Shown here piece after piece: positions 15,686-21,743 of a DNA stretch of 21,743 nt. Both the position numbers and the translations under genes were made by a program. This DNA is from BS750m-G77 sp043797735 (GTDB lineage Bacteria > Omnitrophota > Gorgyraeia > Gygaellales > Profunditerraquicolaceae). The notes under the pieces were generated by a model that was not told the DNA's origin, searched no databases, and saw only the letters and a list, made by a program, of their open reading frames with translations. Location of the stretch: positions 1-21,743 of the forward strand of contig JAZDPH010000024.1 in assembly GCA_043797735.1 (NCBI GenBank), given 5' to 3'. Numbering within the stretch: position 1 is the first letter of the stretch; each line of letters starts with the position of its first letter.

Positions 15686-17047
15686 ATGAACAGATTTAAA
15701 ATACTTCAGGTTCTTATTTTAATCGGATTAGGTATTTTAATCTATTCCAATACGTTCAATAGTTCATTCCAGTTTGATGATTATGATTCTATCGTCTCAA
15801 ATTTAAACATAAGGAATATAACCCATATAAAGGCGATATGGAGTTTCTGGCCAAACAGGTTCATTACTTATCTTACCGTTGCCTTTAATTATCATTTTAA
15901 CCAGCTTAATGTTTTTGGGTATCATCTGTTTAATCTACTGGCGCATTTAATATCGGCGCTTTTGGTCTGGTGGTTTGTGCTTCTTACCTTCAGTTCTCCC
16001 GGAATGAAAAATAATAAAACCACCCGATATGCCGATTCAATTGCTTTCTTTGCGGCTTTAATATTTGTTGCCCATCCCCTTCAGACACAGGCGGTAACTT
16101 ATATCATACAGAGGGCTGCCTGTTTGGCGGCTTTGTTTTATTTGGGCGCGCTGTGCCTATATGCAAAAGCAAGGATATTGCAATATAGGGCAAGTGGAAA
16201 TACTTGGAAGCCTTATTACATCGGGTCAATACTGATGGCGGCCTTGGCGATGTTTACAAAAGAAATAACTATCACTCTGCCATTTATGGTGCTTTTATAC
16301 GAAACCTATTTTTTTAGAACAGAAAAGAAGATAAACTGGAAACAACTTATCCCGTTTTTAGCCTTACTCCTCATAATTCCTTCCGTTATGATTGCAACGA
16401 AGTCTGTAAATTTGGCAGAAATGCACCGCGTATCAGAAGCGGCCCCCGGGATTGCCCCTGTAAATTACCTTTTGACGCAATTTAGAGTGGTAGTTACTTA
16501 TCTGCGCATGGCGTTTGTTCCATTTAGTCAAAATGTAGACTACGATTACCCGCTGGCAAACAGCCTGGCCCAGCCGCAGGTCTTTATAAGTTTGATTCTC
16601 ATAGCAGTTATTTTAATTATTAGTTTTAAAATCCGCTCCAAATACAGGTTAATATCTTTTAGTATTTTTTGGTTTTTCCTCGTGCTCTTGCCTGAATCAA
16701 GCATATTGCCGCTGGCCGACGTTATTTTTGAACACAGGCTTTATTTACCAATGGCCGGTTATAGTATCTTTTTAGCTACCGTCGTTTATCTGCTTTTAGA
16801 AAAAAGGGACATCAGGATAACGGTAATATTATTAAGCATAATCGTTGCCTTTTACTCAACCGTTGCTTATTCAAGAAACTTCTATTGGAAAAGCGAGTTC
16901 AGTTTATGGGACGATGCCATCCGTAAATCACCCAGGAAGGTTAGGGCCTACAACGAAAGAGGCATTGCTTATGTAAGGTTGGGTAATTACAAAAAGGCCT
17001 TAGATAACTTTGCAATGGCAATAAGCCTTAATCCCGATTACCTATAG
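15686..17047 (+). CDS. TMTC-like membrane glycosyltransferase (GT-C type), truncated at its TPR tail by a frameshift
   Basis: The 453-residue product is a polytopic membrane protein with about ten or more hydrophobic helices (about 8-400). It has the N-terminal acidic motif FDDY (30-33) and the HPLQTQAVTYIIQRA and FTKEITITLPF stretches typical of TMTC/DUF1736-type GT-C transferases. These transfer sugars from lipid-linked donors to extracytoplasmic acceptors; the acceptor here is unknown. A first TPR begins at about residue 417 (RAYNERGIAYVRLGNYKKALDNF). Translation then stops at TAG, where the homologous reading continues in another frame (see next entry). A one-base loss near 17042-17046 is the likely cause, either real decay or an assembly error. 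Confidence 0.82.
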   Translation: MNRFKILQVLILIGLGILIYSNTFNSSFQFDDYDSIVSNLNIRNITHIKAIWSFWPNRFITYLTVAFNYHFNQLNVFGYHLFNLLAHLISALLVWWFVLLTFSSPGMKNNKTTRYADSIAFFAALIFVAHPLQTQAVTYIIQRAACLAALFYLGALCLYAKARILQYRASGNTWKPYYIGSILMAALAMFTKEITITLPFMVLLYETYFFRTEKKINWKQLIPFLALLLIIPSVMIATKSVNLAEMHRVSEAAPGIAPVNYLLTQFRVVVTYLRMAFVPFSQNVDYDYPLANSLAQPQVFISLILIAVILIISFKIRSKYRLISFSIFWFFLVLLPESSILPLADVIFEHRLYLPMAGYSIFLATVVYLLLEKRDIRITVILLSIIVAFYSTVAYSRNFYWKSEFSLWDDAIRKSPRKVRAYNERGIAYVRLGNYKKALDNFAMAISLNPDYL

Positions 17048-17389
17048 CTTATTATAACCGCGGGCAAGTTTATAAGATTCAGGGCAGCTATGATTCAGCT
17101 ATTGCTGAATATGATAGAGCGATAAAAATTAACCCAAGATACTTCGAGGCTTTTAATAACCTGGGAACTATTTATGCCGCTAAAGGCGATACCTCTAATG
17201 CGATTTTATTTTTTAGTAAAACGATAGAGCTTAATCCGTATTTTGCCCAAGCCTACTATAATCGCGCCACTGCTTATGTGTCTGAAGGCAAAATATGATT
17301 TAGCTCAATTGGACTATGATAAAGCCAGGCAGATTAACCCTGCTTATGACAATACAGGTTTAGATAAAGTTTTAAAAGAAAGCAAATAA
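17047..17389 (+). pseudogene. Frameshifted TPR tail of the TMTC-like glycosyltransferase
   Basis: The next frame continues directly with AYYNRGQVYKIQGSYDSA, giving two more TPR units, until TGA at 17296-17298. An extra A in the AAAA run near 17290-17293 then shifts reading back to the original frame, which adds a further TPR (GKYDLAQLDYDKARQINPAY) and ends at TAA 17387-17389. Correcting both single-base changes would give one protein of about 567 residues with four TPRs. The two changes cancel, so the tail is otherwise well preserved. That argues for recent inactivation or sequencing error. Confidence 0.8.
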
Positions 17390-17428
17390 AGGCGCCTAAA
17401 TAAAGAAAGCCGCTTCTATTCTTTATAA

Positions 17429-17457
17429 TTGCAAATCCCCGCATTCTTTGTTAAAAT
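17429..17457 (+). promoter_or_regulatory. Promoter of the interrupted tRNA-Lys locus
   Basis: TTGCAA (17429-17434), a 17-base spacer and TAAAAT (17452-17457) resemble a sigma70 promoter. The predicted start near 17464 is about 12 bases before the tRNA 5' half. It is probably the original tRNA-Lys promoter, now driving the inserted ORF, the restored tRNA and perhaps the downstream genes. Confidence 0.55.
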
Positions 17458-17475
17458 AAAATATCAAAAACTTCG

Positions 17476-17510
17476 GGGCCACTAGCTCAATCGGTAGAGC
17501 AGGCAAATCT
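17476..17510 (+). pseudogene. 5' half of tRNA-Lys, cut at the anticodon
   Basis: Thirty-five bases form the 5' side of a tRNA: acceptor GGGCCAC, TA, D arm GCTC-AATCGGTA-GAGC, A26, then the left anticodon stem and loop up to TCT (U33, C34, U35). It aligns without gaps to the first 35 bases of the intact tRNA-Lys at 18172 (26 of 35 identical). It lacks a 3' half, and its anticodon stem (GGCAA) does not pair well with the 3' half now present downstream. It appears to be the original 5' half left behind by an insertion. Confidence 0.85.
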
Positions 17511-18206
17511 ATGAAATATTGGGAGAAAAAAGAAATAGTTATGAATTTGCGGGGCCAGGGATTAAGTTATCAAGAGATCAGGCAAAAAATTCCTTTTATA
17601 ATTTCTAAGAGCACGATTAGCGACTGGTGTAAGGACATAGAACTAACAACTGAACAAAAAAGCAGGCTTGATAAGCTTTTTAAAGACGGAAGCTATAGGG
17701 GAAGGCTATTGGGGTCAAAAGCTACCCAGACAAGAAGAGCGAAAGAAGTTGAAGCAATTAAAGAAAAGGCAGGGCTAGAGATTCCCTTTTTGAACAAAAA
17801 TGAATTTAAGTTATCCGGCTTAATGCTTTATTGGGCAGAGGGAAGTAAGAAGCATAGAGTGGGTGTTTCTAACTCTGATCCGGAACTGATAAGATTTATG
17901 ATGGGATGGTTCAGAGAGATATGCGAAGTGCCCGATGATAGATTCAAAGTTTATCTTAATATCCATTCCGGACAGAACGAAGCGCAAATAAAAGAATTCT
18001 GGTCAGATATAATAAATCTTCCGATTTCGCAATTCGGTAGAAGCTATATCAAAAAAGAAGGAACAGGTTATCGTAAAAATATTCTATATAATGGAACGAT
18101 AAGAATTGAAATCTGCGACAAGGATCTTTTGTATAAAATACTCGGTTGGATTGAAGGCGTAAATAGGAAATGGGCCACTAGCTTAGCTGGCAAAGCAGGG
18201 GACTCT
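17511..18206 (+). mobile_element. Putative coding element inserted in the tRNA-Lys anticodon, carrying a replacement tRNA 5' half
   Basis: The 696-bp unit is bounded by the two homologous tRNA 5' halves. It begins at the ATG directly after U35 of the left copy. It ends after U35 of the right copy, which is joined to a tRNA 3' half beginning at base 36. The similarity between copies starts at tRNA base 1, and flanks upstream of each copy are unrelated. Removing the unit would leave one tRNA gene with the left 5' half. No integrase, no terminal inverted repeats and no room for a group I intron core are visible. Confidence 0.7.
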
Positions 18207-18209
18207 TAA
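17511..18209 (+). CDS. HTH protein with LAGLIDADG-like motifs, possible homing nuclease, overlapping tRNA-Lys
   Basis: The 232-residue product has an N-terminal helix-turn-helix (about 8-45, GLSYQEIRQKI then ISKSTISDWCKDIEL). A basic linker (about 55-90) follows. The main domain starts LSGLMLYWAEGSKK (101-114), continues VSNSDPELIRFMMGWF, NIHSGQNE and EFWSDIINLPISQF, and closes with KILGWIEGV (209-217). The two LxGxxxxEG-like segments resemble degenerate LAGLIDADG motifs, and SNSDPELI is common in that fold. I recall similar proteins in candidate-phylum genomes as uncharacterised. Nuclease activity is inferred. The ATG directly follows the tRNA 5' half, whose GAGCAGG is a weak Shine-Dalgarno sequence. 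The last 11 residues are encoded by the downstream tRNA, and the TAA stop lies in its anticodon loop. Confidence 0.75.
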   Translation: MKYWEKKEIVMNLRGQGLSYQEIRQKIPFIISKSTISDWCKDIELTTEQKSRLDKLFKDGSYRGRLLGSKATQTRRAKEVEAIKEKAGLEIPFLNKNEFKLSGLMLYWAEGSKKHRVGVSNSDPELIRFMMGWFREICEVPDDRFKVYLNIHSGQNEAQIKEFWSDIINLPISQFGRSYIKKEGTGYRKNILYNGTIRIEICDKDLLYKILGWIEGVNRKWATSLAGKAGDS

Positions 18210-18244
18210 TCCCAAGACCGAAGGTTCGAATCCTTCGTGGCCCA
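18172..18244 (+). tRNA. tRNA-Lys (anticodon CTT)
   Basis: The 73-nt cloverleaf is complete. GGGCCAC pairs with GTGGCCC, the D stem is GCTT/AAGC, the anticodon arm is GGGGA/TCCCA (a G-A mismatch at 27-43) around CTCTTAA, the variable loop is AGACC, and the T arm GAAGG/CCTTC encloses TTCGAAT. The anticodon CTT reads AAG. The discriminator is A and no CCA is encoded. Its first 38 bases are also the 3' end of the upstream ORF. It has no separate promoter that I can see, so it may depend on read-through of that ORF. Confidence 0.95.
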
Positions 18245-18263
18245 TAAATTTTAAATTGTTTTT

Positions 18264-18686
18264 GTGCGAGAAAAACCTTACGAATTTATTGAGCATACCG
18301 CAGATATCGGCATCAGGGTAAAAGGGGATAGCTTAAAGGAGCTATTCAGCAATACCGCCCTGGCGATGTTTGAGATTATCGCCGAAAGAAAGAATCCCGC
18401 CGGCACAAATTTAAAGAGCATAAAAATAAAACAGCAGGCAGAGAACCTCGACGAACTTTTTATAAACTGGCTGAATGAATTATTATCCTTATCCGCGGCC
18501 AGGGGCCTGATATTTTCCGATTTTAAAATAGAGGCGCTTGATGACAAGAACTTAGAGGCGTCTGTCGTCGGAGAAAACACCTCAAATTTTAAAGTAAATA
18601 CCGAAATCAAGGCCGCCACCTACCATCAGCTGAAATTAGAAGAGCGCGACGGCGGGTGGATGGCGGAGATAATTTTTGACGTTTAA
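18264..18686 (+). CDS. Archease, RtcB activator
   Basis: Archease speeds guanylylation of the RNA ligase RtcB and keeps it turning over. The 140-residue product has the family's usual length, the N-terminal YEFIEHTADIGIRVKG motif with its conserved Asp, the central LDELFINWLNELL helix and the closing KAATYHQLKLEERDGGWMAEIIFDV. The start is GTG: an in-frame TAA lies only 12 bases upstream, so there is no alternative. The GTG is 19 bases after the tRNA-Lys 3' end, with no Shine-Dalgarno sequence. The stop is one base before the rtcB ATG, so the pair is surely co-expressed. Confidence 0.94.
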   Translation: MREKPYEFIEHTADIGIRVKGDSLKELFSNTALAMFEIIAERKNPAGTNLKSIKIKQQAENLDELFINWLNELLSLSAARGLIFSDFKIEALDDKNLEASVVGENTSNFKVNTEIKAATYHQLKLEERDGGWMAEIIFDV

Positions 18687-18687
18687 T

Positions 18688-20142
18688 ATGGCAGATACAA
18701 TACCTTTAGAAAAAATTGACGATTACCGCTGGCGCATACCCAAGTCATATAAGCCGGGGATGCGCGTGCCCGGCATAATTTATGCCGACGAGAAACTATT
18801 AAAGGATATCCGTAACGACAAGGCGCTGGAGCAGGTGGCCAATGTTGCCTTCCTGCCGGGGATTGTGAAGGCTTCCCTGGCTATGCCGGATATACACTGG
18901 GGATACGCCATGCCTATAGGGGGCGTAGCGGCTACGGATATTGATAATGGAGGCGTTGTTGGCGCTAGTCTTGTGGGGTATGACATAAATTGTGGCGTCA
19001 GGTTAATGAAAACGAATTTCCAATACGAAGACATCAAAGATAAAATTAAGGATTTAATCTATACCTTATTTTCCGACGTTCCTGCCGGGGTCGGCTCCAA
19101 GGGCGATATAAGGGTAAGCGCCAAAGAAGAAAGGCAGATTCTGCTTAAAGGCTCTAAATGGGCGGTAGAAAAAGGTTACGGCACGCAGGAGGATCTGGAG
19201 TGCACCGAAGAATACGGCGCCATAGAAGGGGCGGATCCGGATGCGGTTTCCGAGCGGGCCTATGAAAGGGGAAAGGCGCAGTCCGGAACCCTCGGCTCGG
19301 GGAATCATTTTTTAGAGGTGCAGGTAATTGACCAGTTATACAACAGGGAACTCTGCGATGCCTTTGGTTTTAATTTAGGCCAGATTACAATAATGATACA
19401 TTCCGGCTCGCGCGGCCTGGGTTATCAGGTTTGCGACGACTACACCAGGAGCATGCTGCGCTGCCTGCAGAAATACAACATCAACGTCCCCGACCGCCAG
19501 CTGGCCTGCGCGCCGGTTAATTCCGAAGAGGGAAGGGCTTATCTAGGGGCGATGAAATGCGCGGCAAATTACGCCTGGGCAAACCGGCAGTGCCTGATGC
19601 ATCTTACCCGCCAGGTTTTTGAGCGGGTTTTCGGGATGTCCTGGCAGAAGATGGGGATGGAGCTTATTTATGATGTCGCCCATAATATTGCAAAGATAGA
19701 AAAGTATAATATAGACGGCAAAGAGAAAAAACTCTGCGTCCACCGCAAGGGCGCCACGCGCGCCTTTGGGCCGGGCCATCCGGCGTTACCCGAGAGGTAT
19801 AAAAAAACAGGCCAGCCGGTAATTATCCCCGGGGATATGGGAAGAAATTCTTATTTATTGGCCGGAACCAAGAAAGCAGAAGAGGAGACCTTTGGCTCTA
19901 CCTGTCACGGGGCCGGCAGGCTTAAATCCCGCACCGCCGCCATAAAGAGCATAAACTTAAATACCTTGTTGAAGGAATTGGAATCTAAGGGTATAATCGT
20001 AAAGGCAAGCGGCCGCGGCACAATCGTAGAAGAGGCCCCGCAGGCGTATAAAGATGTAAACGAAGTAGTTGATGTAGTGCATAACGCCGGGATTTCAAAA
20101 CGCATCTGCCGAATGCGGCCGTTAGGTGTAATTAAGGGGTAA
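18688..20142 (+). CDS. rtcB: RNA-splicing ligase RtcB
   Basis: RtcB joins 2',3'-cyclic-phosphate and 5'-OH RNA ends through GTP- and Mn-dependent chemistry, in tRNA splicing or RNA repair. The ATG at 18688 gives 484 residues, typical for the family; an upstream in-frame TTG would overlap archease and is less likely. Visible active-site motifs are YDINCGVRLM (Cys102, Mn ligand), GTLGSGNHFLEVQ, MIHSGSRGLG, the HRKGATRAFGPG segment, and STCHGAGR with His407, the expected guanylylated His. The C-terminus ends with the normal MRPLGVIKG. It is paired with archease and sits beside a tRNA gene. Confidence 0.96.
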   Translation: MADTIPLEKIDDYRWRIPKSYKPGMRVPGIIYADEKLLKDIRNDKALEQVANVAFLPGIVKASLAMPDIHWGYAMPIGGVAATDIDNGGVVGASLVGYDINCGVRLMKTNFQYEDIKDKIKDLIYTLFSDVPAGVGSKGDIRVSAKEERQILLKGSKWAVEKGYGTQEDLECTEEYGAIEGADPDAVSERAYERGKAQSGTLGSGNHFLEVQVIDQLYNRELCDAFGFNLGQITIMIHSGSRGLGYQVCDDYTRSMLRCLQKYNINVPDRQLACAPVNSEEGRAYLGAMKCAANYAWANRQCLMHLTRQVFERVFGMSWQKMGMELIYDVAHNIAKIEKYNIDGKEKKLCVHRKGATRAFGPGHPALPERYKKTGQPVIIPGDMGRNSYLLAGTKKAEEETFGSTCHGAGRLKSRTAAIKSINLNTLLKELESKGIIVKASGRGTIVEEAPQAYKDVNEVVDVVHNAGISKRICRMRPLGVIKG

Positions 20143-20145
20143 AAT

Positions 20146-21423
20146 ATGCTGGATATAAAGTTTATCAGAGAAAATCAGGAAACGGTAAAGCAGGCGCTTA
20201 AGGAGCGTAATTTAAAATTTGATTTAGACGCCCTGCTTAAAATAGATGACTCCCGCCGCAGGGTATTAAGCGAACTGGAGGGCCTGCGCGCCCAGAAAAA
20301 TAAGGCAAACGAGCAGATAAGCATTCTATTGAAGGAGAAAAAAGACACTAAACAAAAAATCGCCGCGATGAAGGGCATCTCCGATGATATCGGCAGATTA
20401 GAGAAGGAAGCCAAGAGTTCCAAAGCCGAATTAGAAAAGCTGCTTTTTAATATTCCCAATATCCCGCATCCTTCAATCCCGCGCGGGGGTGCTGTAAATA
20501 ACAAGATAGTGCGTTCCTGGGGCGAGGCGCCGAAATTTGATTTTAAGCCGCAGGATCATATTGAAATAAGCCAGCGCCTGGATATCATTGATTTTGCCCG
20601 CGCAACAAAAATAAGCGGCTCCAATTTTATACTTTACAAAGGATGGGGCGCTAAATTAGAGCGGGCATTGATTAATTTTATGCTTGATCTGCATACCGCC
20701 AAACACGGTTACACCGAAGTTTCTCCTCCGTTTCTGGTAAACCGCGCCGCAATGACCGGCACGGGCCAATTGCCGAAATTAGAAGAGGATATGTATTGCT
20801 TAAAAGACGACGATTTATTCCTTATCCCTACCGCAGAGGTTCCGGTAACTAACATCTTCAGGGACGAGGTGCTGGAGGAGAAAGCCCTGCCGGTTTATTA
20901 CACCGCTTATACCGCCTGTTTCAGGAGGGAGGCCGGCTCTTACGGTAAGGATACCCGGGGGCTTAACCGGGTGCATCAGTTTGACAAGGTGGAGATGGTT
21001 AAGTTTGTAAAACCAGAGGATTCCTACGACGAATTAGAGAAGTTAGTCAACGACGCCGAAGACGTGCTAAAAACCCTGGGCCTGCCTTACCGCCTGGTGT
21101 TGCTGGCAGCAGGCGATTTGAGCTTTGCCGCAAGCAAGTGTTACGACCTGGAGGCGTATGCAGCAGGTTCGGATAAATGGCTGGAGGTATCCAGCTGCTC
21201 TAACTTTGAGGATTTTCAGGCCCGGCGGGCGAATATTAAATTTAGGCAGAGGACAGAGGGCAGAGGACAGAAGACAGAATATCTGCATACCTTAAATGGC
21301 TCTGGAGTAGCCTTGGCGCGCACGGTAATAGCGTTACTGGAGAATTACCAGCAAAAGGACGGCTCGGTCTTAATCCCCGAGGCCCTGCGGCCGTATCTGG
21401 ACGGGAAAGAAAGGATTACTTAA
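20146..21423 (+). CDS. serS: Seryl-tRNA synthetase
   Basis: SerRS charges tRNA-Ser with serine. The 425-residue product starts with the usual MLDIKFIRENQETVKQALKE and has the N-terminal tRNA-binding coiled coil (about 28-100). A class II catalytic core follows: motif 1 near HGYTEVSPPFLVN, motif 2 ACFRREAGSYGKDTRGLNRVHQFDKVEMV, and motif 3 NGSGVALARTVIALLENYQ. Between the ARRANIKF segment and YLHTLNGSG the usual short hydrophilic loop is replaced by a Gln/Arg/Gly-rich stretch encoded by a purine-rich tandem repeat (21244-21279). It begins three bases after the rtcB stop, and the next gene begins right after its own stop, so this looks like one operon. Confidence 0.97.
   Translation: MLDIKFIRENQETVKQALKERNLKFDLDALLKIDDSRRRVLSELEGLRAQKNKANEQISILLKEKKDTKQKIAAMKGISDDIGRLEKEAKSSKAELEKLLFNIPNIPHPSIPRGGAVNNKIVRSWGEAPKFDFKPQDHIEISQRLDIIDFARATKISGSNFILYKGWGAKLERALINFMLDLHTAKHGYTEVSPPFLVNRAAMTGTGQLPKLEEDMYCLKDDDLFLIPTAEVPVTNIFRDEVLEEKALPVYYTAYTACFRREAGSYGKDTRGLNRVHQFDKVEMVKFVKPEDSYDELEKLVNDAEDVLKTLGLPYRLVLLAAGDLSFAASKCYDLEAYAAGSDKWLEVSSCSNFEDFQARRANIKFRQRTEGRGQKTEYLHTLNGSGVALARTVIALLENYQQKDGSVLIPEALRPYLDGKERIT
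21244..21279 (+). repeat. Purine-rich GGACAGA repeat inside serS
   Basis: About 36 bases consist of variants of the 6-8 base word GGCAGA/GGACAGA/AGACAGA. It is in frame and encodes RQRTEGRGQKTE in a surface-loop position of SerRS. Confidence 0.7.
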
Positions 21424-21743
21424 ATGGCGGCCTTTCCGCGCAATGCCGCAAACATCATAAAGTTTGCGGCAGGAGTCCTGCTTCTTCCGGTGGTTTATGC
21501 TTTTTCGATTTCTTTTATAAGTGAATTAAATACCGTAAAAGGGGATTTTGCGCTTTATTTCTGGGCGGGGACAGTAAGCTTTGCCCTGTTTTATATCTTT
21601 ATCTACGAGCCGGAGTTAATTTATAATTACGGGCAGGAGGCCCTAAGCAGGCTTTTTACTTTTTATAAACCCCTGCCGGGAATTGCCGCTTACGCCCTGC
21701 CGGCTTATACCCTGGCCTTGCTTATACTATATTGGGCCTTGAG
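21424..21743 (+). CDS. Polytopic membrane protein, 5' part only
   Basis: An open frame begins with ATG directly after the serS stop and runs off the end of the window (106 codons seen). The product starts MAAFPRNAANIIKFAAGVLL. It has hydrophobic segments at about residues 13-33, 43-63 and 88-106, with a charged or polar loop containing YEPELIYNYGQEALSRL between the second and third. I do not recognise the family. The direct join suggests translational coupling with serS. Confidence 0.75.
   Translation, partial: MAAFPRNAANIIKFAAGVLLLPVVYAFSISFISELNTVKGDFALYFWAGTVSFALFYIFIYEPELIYNYGQEALSRLFTFYKPLPGIAAYALPAYTLALLILYWAL

Noticed and set aside
17047..17298. Programmed frameshifting in the TPR tail
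   Set aside because: There is no slippery heptamer with a downstream structure at the first shift, and two opposite shifts would be needed. Mutation or sequence error is simpler.
17391..17428. Terminator after the TPR tail (AATAAAGAA/TTCTTTAT pairing)
   Set aside because: The stem is short and AT-rich and lacks a following T-tract.
17476..18244. Group I intron in the anticodon loop of tRNA-Lys with an ORF inside
   Set aside because: The right side carries a complete tRNA including its own 5' half, the ORF fills the insert from its first base, and the left half's anticodon stem does not pair with the 3' half, so splicing would give a poor tRNA and there is no room for an intron core.
17476..18244. 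Ordinary integrase-type genomic island attached at a tRNA
   Set aside because: Such islands usually duplicate the 3' end of the tRNA and encode an integrase. Here the 5' half is duplicated, the unit is 696 bp and no recombinase signature is seen.

Overview
The window reads as a chromosomal piece of an uncultured diderm (Gram-negative-type) bacterium. The gene order dnaB-bamA-skp-lpxD-lpxC/fabZ-lpxA-lpxI, a solitary CBM48 protein, a TMTC-like membrane glycosyltransferase with TPRs, a very large secreted Gly-rich protein and an archease-rtcB pair is the mix I associate with Omnitrophota. That lineage call is an inference, not a search result. Nearly everything lies on the + strand.

Region 1 (1-8700) is a housekeeping and envelope block. 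It holds the replicative helicase DnaB, then BamA (outer-membrane protein insertion), a Skp/OmpH periplasmic chaperone, and lipid A genes: LpxD, an LpxC-FabZ fusion, LpxA and LpxI. Together they make UDP-diacylglucosamine and lipid X and install outer-membrane proteins. Most of the gaps in this block hold strong inverted repeats of different sequence families rather than simple terminators.

Region 2 (8760-9361) has a monocistronic glycogen-binding-domain (CBM48) protein with its own sigma70-like promoter and a good rho-independent terminator, then tRNA-Arg(TCG).

Region 3 (9362-17390) is accessory and more AT-rich. It has a 1543-residue secreted modular protein with two Gly-rich modules, two DUF11 domains flanking a YiiX-like papain-fold hydrolase, and Ig-like and PxKF C-terminal modules. 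Next come two paralogous small membrane proteins made by a tandem duplication that also copied a hairpin-bearing flank. A TMTC-type glycosyltransferase follows, its TPR tail broken by two compensating frameshifts.

Region 4 (17429-21743) is the most unusual. A tRNA-type promoter leads into a 35-nt 5' half of tRNA-Lys, which stops exactly in the anticodon. An ATG follows immediately and opens a 232-codon ORF (HTH plus degenerate LAGLIDADG-like motifs). That ORF runs into a complete tRNA-Lys(CTT) and stops with a TAA made of anticodon position 36 plus positions 37-38. The simplest reading is a 696-bp mobile coding element inserted between anticodon positions 35 and 36, carrying its own replacement tRNA 5' half so that the tRNA gene is rebuilt. 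Directly downstream are archease, RtcB RNA ligase, seryl-tRNA synthetase and the start of a membrane protein, forming a tRNA/RNA-repair cluster.
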